A stretch of 64,000 nucleotides of DNA from positions 124,001 to 188,000 of the forward strand of contig NZ_LMPP01000001.1 of assembly GCF_001423885.1 (NCBI RefSeq), read 5' to 3'. Below the pieces are notes generated by a model that saw nothing but the letters and a program-made list of their open reading frames with translations, searched no databases and had not been told where the DNA came from. Shown here piece by piece: positions 58,128-64,000 of the stretch (positions are counted from its first letter, which is position 1; the number at the start of each line of letters is the position of its first letter). Source of the stretch: Rathayibacter sp. Leaf185 (GTDB lineage: Bacteria > Actinomycetota > Actinomycetes > Actinomycetales > Microbacteriaceae). The position numbers and the translations under genes are program-made.

Positions 58128-58169
58128 GGTGGTGCTGTGGGGGGTGGTGCTGTGGGGGGTGGTGCTGTC
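58128..58169. repeat. 15-nt tandem repeat upstream of mtlA
   Basis: Units of GGTGGTGCTGTGGGG at 58128-58142 and 58143-58157, then a partial third unit to 58168. It lies in the 148-nt gap between ptsI and mtlA, just before the hairpin at 58178. Confidence 0.85.
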
Positions 58170-58177
58170 TTCGGGGG

Positions 58178-58195
58178 ACGGTCCCGGGGGACCGT
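58178..58195 (-). terminator. Short hairpin after ptsI
   Basis: ACGGTCC at 58178-58184 pairs with GGACCGT at 58189-58195. It begins 4 nt past the ptsI stop. Confidence 0.35.
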
Positions 58196-58198
58196 GGT

Positions 58199-59890
58199 CT
58201 AGGAGGAAGCGATCGCCTCGGTCACGGCGGACCGGGCGGCGGCGGCGCTGTCGGCCGCGAGCGCGAGCTCGGCGAAGCGCTTCGCGTCGTCGAGGGTGTG
58301 CTCGGCCAGCTCAGCGCGCACGTCGGCGAGAGCGGACGGCGACATCGAGAGGCTCGTCGCGCCGAGACCGACGAGCACGACGGCGAGCAGCGGATCCGCC
58401 GCGGCCTCGCCGCAGATGCCGACGGGCTTGCCCAGCGCGGCGCCCGCGCGGCCGACCTCGCCGACGAGGCGGAGGACGGCGGGGTGCCACGGGTCCTGGT
58501 ACGCCGACACGGTGCCGAGCATCCGGTCGGCCGCGAGGGTGTACTGGGTCAGGTCGTTGGTGCCGATCGACGCGAAGTCGGCGACTCCGAGGATCCGGTC
58601 GGCGAGCAGCGCCGAGGAGGGTACCTCGACCATGACGCCGGCGGTGCGGATGCCGAGCTCCTTCGCCATCGCCGTGAAGTAGCGGGTCTCGTCGACGGTC
58701 GCCACCATCGGCGCCATGACCCAGAGGTCGGCGTCGGTCGCCGCATCGGCCTGTGCGAGGGCGGTCAGCTGGTCGCGGAGGATCTGCTCGCTGGCGCGGA
58801 GCGCACGGAGGCCGCGCAGACCGAGCGCCGGGTTCTCCTCGTGGTTGTCGTTGAGGAACGCGAGCGGCTTGTCGGCGCCGGCGTCGAGCGCGCGGACCAC
58901 GACCTTGCGGCCGGGGAACGCGGCGAGCAGTCGCGTGTACTGCTCCTGCTGCTCGGCGACCGTCGGCGCCTCCTTCGCGTCGAGGAAGAGGAACTCGGTG
59001 CGGAAGAGGCCGACACCCTCCGCTCCCAGCTCGACGGCCTGCTCCGCGCCGTCGGCCGAGCCGAGGTTCGCGAGCAAGGGGACGGCGTGGCCGTCGGCGA
59101 GCGCCCCGGGGACGACCGGGGCGGCGAGCATCTCGGCGCGCTGCGCGATGGTCGACTTGGCCTCGCCGATCTCGGAGTCGGAGGGGTTCACGGTCACGAC
59201 ACCGGAGGAGGCGTCGAGGATCACGAGCTGGCCGTCGCGCAGATCGAGCGCGCCGCTCGTGCCGACGATGGCGGTGATCGACTTCTCGCGGGCGAGGATC
59301 GCGGTGTGGGAGGTCGGGCCTCCGTCGCTCGTGATGAGCCCGAGGACCTTGTCGAGGTCGAGCAGCGCGGTGTCGGCCGGAGCGAGATCGCGGGCGACGA
59401 GCACGAACGGCTCGTCCGACTCCGGGACACCCGGAGCGGCGACGCCGCGGAGGTGCGCCACGACCCGCTGCGACACGTCGTCGAGGTCGGTGGCGCGCTC
59501 GGCCATGTAGCCGCCCATCGCCACGAGCAGGTCACGGAAGCCCGCGAACGCCTCGTGCACCGCGCGCTCGGCGGTCTTGCCGCCGGCGATCCGCGCCTTG
59601 ACATCGTCGGCCAGCGACGGGTCCTCGGCCATCAGTGCCTGGGCGTCGAGGACGTCCTTCGCCGAGCCGCCCGCGCGCTCACCGCGGTGGCGGATGGTCG
59701 CGGCGGTCGCCGACAGCGACGAGACCGCGCGCTCCTCCTCCTGGACGGCCGAGCGCGTGCTCGTGACGTCCTCGGGCTCGGGCAGCGGGTCGGGCATGCG
59801 CAGGATGGGCCCGAGGGCCAGGCCGCGCCCGACACCGGTGCCCTGCAGCTTCGCGGAGGCGTAGGCGGTCGAGGGAGTGGACAGCGTCAT
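58199..59890 (-). CDS. ptsI: Phosphoenolpyruvate--protein phosphotransferase (EI)
   Basis: 563 residues. Active His195 in GGPTSHTAILAREKSI, PEP-binding GLFRTEFLF, catalytic cysteine in PVGICGEAAADP. It passes phosphate from PEP to HPr for all PTS sugars. I chose ATG 59890; a longer in-frame start at 59962 extends into leader. Confidence 0.95.
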   Translation of the reverse strand: MTLSTPSTAYASAKLQGTGVGRGLALGPILRMPDPLPEPEDVTSTRSAVQEEERAVSSLSATAATIRHRGERAGGSAKDVLDAQALMAEDPSLADDVKARIAGGKTAERAVHEAFAGFRDLLVAMGGYMAERATDLDDVSQRVVAHLRGVAAPGVPESDEPFVLVARDLAPADTALLDLDKVLGLITSDGGPTSHTAILAREKSITAIVGTSGALDLRDGQLVILDASSGVVTVNPSDSEIGEAKSTIAQRAEMLAAPVVPGALADGHAVPLLANLGSADGAEQAVELGAEGVGLFRTEFLFLDAKEAPTVAEQQEQYTRLLAAFPGRKVVVRALDAGADKPLAFLNDNHEENPALGLRGLRALRASEQILRDQLTALAQADAATDADLWVMAPMVATVDETRYFTAMAKELGIRTAGVMVEVPSSALLADRILGVADFASIGTNDLTQYTLAADRMLGTVSAYQDPWHPAVLRLVGEVGRAGAALGKPVGICGEAAADPLLAVVLVGLGATSLSMSPSALADVRAELAEHTLDDAKRFAELALAADSAAAARSAVTEAIASS

Positions 59891-59974
59891 GAGTGCTCGG
59901 TTCCTGTCGTTCGGTCTCGTCAATGAGACGGGGAGCGGGGTGTCGAGTGGGGGTGGTCGCACGCGACCGGGAGT

Positions 59975-59995
59975 GGCGCTGACATCCTCAGCGCC
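59975..59995 (-). terminator. Hairpin after ptsH
   Basis: GGCGCTGA pairs with TCAGCGCC around CATCC, 6 nt past the ptsH stop. May attenuate into ptsI. Confidence 0.45.
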
Positions 59996-60000
59996 GGGAC

Positions 60001-60267
60001 TCAGGCGTCGTGGTCGGTGGTGAGGAACTCAGCCAGCTCGTCCAGCACGGCCTGCTCGTTGTCGCCCTCGACGGTGAGGGTGAGGTCGTCACCGTGCTCG
60101 ATGCCGAGCGAGATGATCCCGAGGATCGAGGCGGCGTTGACCGCGGTCGACTCGCCCTTCTTGACGAGGACCTTCTGGCCCGATTTCGCCGCGGCCTGGC
60201 TGAACAGCGAGGCGGGGCGGGCGTGGAGGCCCTTCGAGGATGCGACCTGAATCGTGCGCTCGACCAT
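60001..60267 (-). CDS. ptsH: Phosphocarrier protein HPr
   Basis: 88 residues. Phosphorylated His15 in GLHARPAS; the Ser-46 region reads NAASILGIISLGI. Shuttles phosphate from EI to the EIIA proteins. ATG start. Confidence 0.96.
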   Translation of the reverse strand: MVERTIQVASSKGLHARPASLFSQAAAKSGQKVLVKKGESTAVNAASILGIISLGIEHGDDLTLTVEGDNEQAVLDELAEFLTTDHDA

Positions 60268-60306
60268 GAACGTGTCTCCTTGGAATCTGCGGTCGCCGTG
60301 ACCGCG

Positions 60307-60699
60307 TCAGTGGTGCCCGGAGTCGGGCTCGGCACCCGGGAGTGCCGTCTGGACGGAGGTGTCCCCGCCCGATTCCGCCGCGACCGCGCGAGCGGACAGG
60401 AGGATCGGGAGGGTATCGAGCACGGCATCGGCACCGTGCCCTCCGAAGACGTCGTGTGGGAGGAGAGCCGCCCCGACTCCCACGCGCGCCGCCTGGTGGC
60501 GGAGCTCGTCGAACCGGGACTCGAGATGAGGACCCACGAGGAGCAGATCGGATCCCGGGAGGGAGTCCGCCAGCCCCGGGAGGCTCTCGGACCGGAACGA
60601 GGCGGTGATGCCCCGCTCCTTCGCGCCCGCTCGCAGCCGGTGGGCCAGGAACGTGCTCGACGCGCCTGCGCCGCAGACGATCAGAATCTTCTGCACCAC
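60307..60699 (-). CDS. Orphan PTS EIIB-like protein
   Basis: 130 residues, first gene of the mtl operon. The P-loop with phosphocysteine KILIVCGAGASSTFLAHRLR is lactose/cellobiose IIB-type. There is no matching IIC or IIA next to it, and MtlA already has its own IIB. It could phosphorylate or signal to the PRD regulator divergent to it. GTG start with GAGGAGG upstream; a 28-residue C-terminal tail is low complexity. Confidence 0.7.
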   Translation of the reverse strand: MVQKILIVCGAGASSTFLAHRLRAGAKERGITASFRSESLPGLADSLPGSDLLLVGPHLESRFDELRHQAARVGVGAALLPHDVFGGHGADAVLDTLPILLSARAVAAESGGDTSVQTALPGAEPDSGHH

Positions 60700-60740
60700 G
60701 TCCGCCTCCTCGCGCCCGGGCCTGCCTCACTGCACAACGT

Positions 60741-60751
60741 CTTCATTGAAG
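60741..60751. promoter_or_regulatory. Palindrome CTTCATTGAAG in the divergent mtl promoter region
   Basis: An 11-nt near-perfect palindrome (5-bp arms) 42 nt upstream of the EIIB start and 198 nt upstream of the PRD regulator start. It could be an operator; no factor assigned. Confidence 0.3.
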
Positions 60752-60948
60752 CATCACGAAGGTGGCGGCCACCCGCCCCGCAGACAATCTTCCGCGGGGC
60801 AGGAAGCACGGATTCCCCGCCGTCGGCGCGGGGGTCCCCCGCGCCGCGCCGAGATGATTGACTGCGGGGACGACGACTCGCGGATCCTGCGAGGAGCGGG
60901 GCGGTGGCGCTTCTCGCGACGAACCGATCCGCACGCCTGGAGCTCTGG

Positions 60949-62868
60949 ATGCCTGACAACCGCGAACGCCTGCTCGAGTACCTCTCGCGCGCGGACGGCT
61001 GGGTGACGGCGCACGAGCTCGCCGACCGGCTCGGAGTGACCACGAGGAGCGTCCGCAGCTACGTCACCGCGGTCAAGGCGCAGGCCGCCCCGCTCGAGCC
61101 CGTCGAGTCCTCGGCGAACGGCTACCGGCTCGCTCGCGACGCCTACGCGGCGTTCGTCGAGGCCCAGCGCCTGCGCGAGGTCGAGCCCGACACCCCCCGC
61201 GACCGGCTTTACAGCATCGTCCGGCGCCTGGTCGACTCCGACGACGGACTCGACGTGGTCGCGCTTGCCGCGGCGCTGTCGGTCAGCGAGTCGACGGTCG
61301 AGGCGGATCTGCGCCGCGTGAAGACCCTCGCCGACGAGGCAGGCCTCGCCCTCGCGCGTCGTGCCTCCTCCGTGCGTCTCGAGGGCAGCGAAGAAGCACG
61401 CCGGAGGCTCATCTCGCGGATGTTCCGCGACGAGAGCGCCCAGGGTGTCTTCACCCTCGACGACGTGCAACGCGAGTTCGCCTCGCCCGGGCTGGGCGCC
61501 TTCAAGACCGAGCTGCTCGCGGCGCTCGAGACGCGCGGCTACTACATCAACGACTACGGCGTGAACAGCGTGCTCCTGCACATCGCCATCGCCGTCGACC
61601 GCGTCTCGCGCGGCATCGGCGACCCCTCGGGCGCCCGCCCCTCCCCCGCCGTCCACGGCGAGCTCGCAGCCGTGCTGGCCGAGCTGGTCGAGCGGCACTT
61701 CGCCACCCGCCTGACCGATGCGGAGCTGGCGCAGCTCGCGATCCTGATGACGACCCGCGTCGCTACTCCGGGACAGAACGAGCCCGTCGCCACCGTCGTC
61801 GAGAACTACGTCGACCCCGCCGACCTCGCCGTCGTGCGCGAGCTCGTCGCCGAGGTGAACAGCGAGTACCTCGTCGACCTCGACGACGAGGGCTTCATCG
61901 TCCGCCTCGCCCTGCACGTGCGCAACCTGATCGCTCGCGCGTCCGAGGGCGGTTACTCCCGCAACCCGCTGACCCGCTCCATCAAGACCAGCTTCCCGAT
62001 GACCTACGAGATCGCCGTGTTCCTCGCGAGCGGGCTGCAGCGTCGCCGCGGCATCGTGGTCAACGAGGACGAGATCGCCTACATCGCTCTGCACGTCGGC
62101 TCGTTCCTCGAGCGGGTCTCGCGCCGCGAGGAGCGCCTCTCGTGCGTGATCGTCTGCCCGAACTACTACGACCTCGCGCACATGCTCCGCCTGCGGGTCG
62201 AGCGCTCGCTCGGCACCGAGGTCGAGGTGCGCTCGCTCATCACGCGGAGCGACGTCGACTGGGACCGCCTCACCGCCGACATCGTCATCACGACCATCGA
62301 CGAGCGGACCTACTCCGACGAGGTCGTCGTCGTGCAGCCGTTCCTCACCGATCACGATGTGGAGGCGGTGCGCCGTGCCATCGCCCGCGTCCGCCGTCAC
62401 CGCCGCCGCGCCCAGATCAAGGACGAGCTGCTGCAGTTCTTCGACGGGGCTCTGTTCTTCCGCAACCTGCACGCGCGCGACGAGTCGGCCATGATCCGCC
62501 TCCTCGGCGAGCGGATGATCGCCCAGGGCATCATCGACGAGGACTACGTCGACGGTGCCATCGAGCGCGAGCGTATGAGCTCCACGGCGTTCACCGACAA
62601 CCTCGCCGTCCCGCACGCGATGGCGATGAGCGCCGAGCGCACCTCGATCGCGATCGTCGTGAACGACGTGCCCATGGAGTGGGGCGAGCAGCGCGTCAAC
62701 GTGATCGCGATGATCGCGTTCGCCTCGGCCGGCCGCAGCACCTTCCAGTCGGTCTTCGACCAGTTCGTCGAGGTCTTCGCCGAGCGCGCCGAGGTGCAGC
62801 GCCTGATCCGCCGCTCCACCGACTTCACCAGCTTCATCGAAGAGCTGGTCCGCGTCTTCGACAGCTGA
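60949..62868 (+). CDS. mtlR: PRD-domain transcriptional regulator of the mannitol operon (MtlR/BglG type)
   Basis: 639 residues. Order: HTH (1-60, NRERLLEYLSRADGWVTAHELADRLG), second HTH (about 90-150), PRD1 (about 190-290), PRD2 (about 300-395), EIIB-like (VIVCPNYYDLAHM) and EIIA-like (AVPHAMAMSAERTSIA, with its His). HPr and EII components phosphorylate such proteins to set mtl transcription. ATG 60949 has GGAG 6 nt upstream; GTG 60904 is an alternative. The symbol is inferred from context. Confidence 0.88.
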   Translation: MPDNRERLLEYLSRADGWVTAHELADRLGVTTRSVRSYVTAVKAQAAPLEPVESSANGYRLARDAYAAFVEAQRLREVEPDTPRDRLYSIVRRLVDSDDGLDVVALAAALSVSESTVEADLRRVKTLADEAGLALARRASSVRLEGSEEARRRLISRMFRDESAQGVFTLDDVQREFASPGLGAFKTELLAALETRGYYINDYGVNSVLLHIAIAVDRVSRGIGDPSGARPSPAVHGELAAVLAELVERHFATRLTDAELAQLAILMTTRVATPGQNEPVATVVENYVDPADLAVVRELVAEVNSEYLVDLDDEGFIVRLALHVRNLIARASEGGYSRNPLTRSIKTSFPMTYEIAVFLASGLQRRRGIVVNEDEIAYIALHVGSFLERVSRREERLSCVIVCPNYYDLAHMLRLRVERSLGTEVEVRSLITRSDVDWDRLTADIVITTIDERTYSDEVVVVQPFLTDHDVEAVRRAIARVRRHRRRAQIKDELLQFFDGALFFRNLHARDESAMIRLLGERMIAQGIIDEDYVDGAIERERMSSTAFTDNLAVPHAMAMSAERTSIAIVVNDVPMEWGEQRVNVIAMIAFASAGRSTFQSVFDQFVEVFAERAEVQRLIRRSTDFTSFIEELVRVFDS

Positions 62869-62898
62869 CCGCTCACGCTCCTCCTCCTGCGGGGGATC

Positions 62899-62989
62899 GG
62901 GAGGGTGCTGTCGTCTCCGCCCGCCATCCCGCGCCCTTCGGGCGCCCGCCAGACCCGAGCCAGGCGTGCGGAGACGACAGCACGCTCCC
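62899..62989. repeat. Nested-hairpin element H1
   Basis: Outer stem GGGAG-g-GTGCTGTCGTCTCCGC (62899-62920) with its complement (62968-62989), 21 bp with one mismatch, extended inward by CGCC/GGCG. Inner hairpin GCGCCC-TTC-GGGCGC (62931-62945). On the minus strand the linker is TGGCTCGGGTCTGGCGG, identical to H2. Confidence 0.9.
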
Positions 62990-63048
62990 TCCGCTTCAGC
63001 CGGGATCCGCTCCGCCCCCCTCCAGTGCCGCTCCCCCACTGAACTCGA

Positions 63049-63147
63049 GGAGCGGGTGGGGTGCCTCGTCGCGGCTCCTGGCTCGGGTCTGGCGGGAGCG
63101 CCGCAGGCGCTCGGGAGGGAGCCGTGACGAGGCACCCCGCCCGTTCC
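63049..63147. repeat. Nested-hairpin element H2
   Basis: Outer stem 63049-63078 with 63118-63147, 30 bp including three G-U pairs (arm core GGGTGCCTCGTCGCGGCTCC). Then linker TGGCTCGGGTCTGGCGG, inner hairpin GAGCGCC-GCA-GGCGCTC (63096-63112), linker GGGAG. Opposite orientation to H1. Confidence 0.9.
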
Positions 63148-63191
63148 GGTCGCCGTCCCGGCGCCGCCACCGCTTGGACAGTCAGCGGGTC

Positions 63192-63228
63192 GGATGCGAT
63201 CTGGAGGAGCGGTGTGCGACCCGGAGGT
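63192..63228. repeat. Degenerate copy of the 18.3 kb repeat unit
   Basis: GGATGCGATCTGGAGGAGC followed by GTGTGCGACCCGGAGG aligns with GGTGCGATCTGCAGGAGC and GGTGCGGTTCGCAGGAG at 18310-18345. It touches the map stop codon. Confidence 0.6.
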
Positions 63229-64000
63229 CAGGCGAAGGGGGTCGGCGTGATCCCGTAGGGCGCGAGACCCGCCGCTCCGCCATCGGCGAGCGTGGTGACC
63301 CAGATGCCATCGCGGTGGACGGCGACCGAGTGCTCCCAGTGCGCCGCCATGCTGCCGTCGACGGTGGCGACCGTCCACTCGTCGTCGTGCACGAGGGTCT
63401 CGGCACTGCCCGCCGTGACCATCGGTTCGATGGCGACGACGAGACCGGGCTTCACCTCGGGGCCGCGCTGACGCACGCGGTAGTTGAAGACGGGCGGGGC
63501 CTCGTGCATCGTACGGCCGATCCCGTGGCCGATGTAGTCGGTGAGGATCCCGTACACGCGACCGGTCCTCTCGGCCTCGTCCTCCACGTACTCCTCGATC
63601 GCCGCGCCGACCTCGTTGAGGTGGCGGGCGGAGGCGAGGGCCGCGATCCCGCGCCAGAGCGACCCCTCGGTCACCCGCGAGAGCTCGGTGCGCGCGGCGA
63701 CCTCGTCGGGGCGATCGGGGTCGTCCAGGACGATCGTCATCGCCGAGTCGCCGTTCCAGCCGTCGATCTCGGCGCCGCTGTCGATCGAGACGATGTCGCC
63801 GGCTCGAAGCACGCGCTCCCCCGGGATCCCGTGCACGACCTCGTCGTCGACCGACGCGCAGATCGTGTGCCGGTAACCCGGCACGAGCTTGAAGTTCGAG
63901 TGCCCGCCCAGGGCGACGATCGCCGCCTCAGCTGCGGCATCGAGCTCGAGAGTGGTCACTCCCGGCCGGATGATCGCACGGACGGCGTCGAGCGACGCGG
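63228..64000 (-). CDS. map: Type I methionyl aminopeptidase, N-terminus outside the window
   Basis: 257 residues visible; the open frame continues past 64000 (ASLDAVRAIIRPGVTTLELD before the first in-frame GTG at 63959), so the true start is beyond the edge. Family elements: FKLVPGYRHTICASVDDEVVHGIPG, SIDSGAEIDGWNGDSAMT (metal Asp), GIGRTMHEAPPVFNY, and GLVVAIEPMVTAG (metal Glu). It removes N-terminal methionine. In many actinobacteria map is next to infA; here lepB, the mtl operon and mtlR lie between. Confidence 0.93.
   Translation of the reverse strand, partial: ASLDAVRAIIRPGVTTLELDAAAEAAIVALGGHSNFKLVPGYRHTICASVDDEVVHGIPGERVLRAGDIVSIDSGAEIDGWNGDSAMTIVLDDPDRPDEVAARTELSRVTEGSLWRGIAALASARHLNEVGAAIEEYVEDEAERTGRVYGILTDYIGHGIGRTMHEAPPVFNYRVRQRGPEVKPGLVVAIEPMVTAGSAETLVHDDEWTVATVDGSMAAHWEHSVAVHRDGIWVTTLADGGAAGLAPYGITPTPFA

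Larger units (their letters stand above)
62869..63227. other. 359-nt non-coding gap between mtlR and map
   Basis: No gene. It contains two nested-hairpin elements (62899-62989 and 63049-63147), which share a 17-nt linker in opposite orientation, and at 63192-63228 a degenerate copy of the 18.3 kb repeat (ATGCGATCTGGAGGAGC) abutting the map stop. Confidence 0.8.

Overview
The window is 64 kb of a high-GC actinobacterial chromosome, with codon third positions almost always G or C. Gene content and order point to the family Microbacteriaceae: guaA next to DUF3817 and SURF1, the guaB-guaB3 pair, sucCD followed by a DUF6350 protein and purN, glmS-acpS-alr-tsaE-tsaB-rimI-tsaD, and infA-rpmJ-rpsM-rpsK-rpoA-rplQ without rpsD. 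I cannot fix the genus. Nearly everything is core chromosome. I see no prophage, insertion sequence, CRISPR array, rRNA or tRNA.

Layout. 0-10 kb: start of purN, a membrane protein, sucCD, a two-repeat TMEM175-type channel, a flavin oxidoreductase, an MpaB-like protein, a universal stress protein, an acyl-CoA ligase and a G5-type lipoprotein. 10-18 kb: PcrA helicase, two PAP2 proteins, a glycerophosphodiesterase, a Bax-inhibitor-1 protein and an acyltransferase-like membrane protein. 18-27 kb: the three GMP-pathway genes guaA, guaB3 and guaB on the minus strand, with DUF3817, SURF1 and a KhtTU-type K+/H+ antiporter among them. 27-34 kb: a branched-chain amino-acid (Liv) ABC transporter, livHMGF on plus and its binding protein on minus. 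34-38 kb: RarD, groES with two CIRCE operators, a methyltransferase and three DUF4190 paralogs. 38-45 kb: one long minus-strand operon from glmS to tsaD (amino sugars, AcpS, alanine racemase, t6A tRNA modification), with coaA divergent. 45-54 kb: glmM, rpsI-rplM, truA between two paralogous lipoproteins, and infA-rpmJ-rpsM-rpsK-rpoA-rplQ. 54-63 kb: signal peptidase I and a complete mannitol PTS (orphan EIIB, HPr, EI, MtlA, MtlF, MtlD) with its divergent PRD regulator. The window ends inside map.

The most unusual signals are non-coding or at the level of translation starts. (1) Three intergenic elements at 25.2, 62.9 and 63.1 kb share a nested-hairpin design: a 20-30 bp outer stem, a 15-17 nt linker, a 6-7 bp inner hairpin with a 3-nt loop, and a 5-6 nt linker. 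The linkers are conserved, 17/17 in two copies, while the outer and inner stems differ in sequence but stay paired. This looks like a structured element family I do not recognise. (2) guaA has no ATG, GTG or TTG from which its glutaminase domain could be translated. An ATC with a well-spaced Shine-Dalgarno is the only plausible start. (3) A mosaic of 19-nt, 58-nt and inverted 16-nt repeats fills the 18.3-18.6 kb intergenic region, with a decayed copy beside map. (4) The two ribosomal-protein operons share an identical 17-nt promoter-proximal element. (5) LivH carries a secreted beta-sandwich domain fused to the permease.
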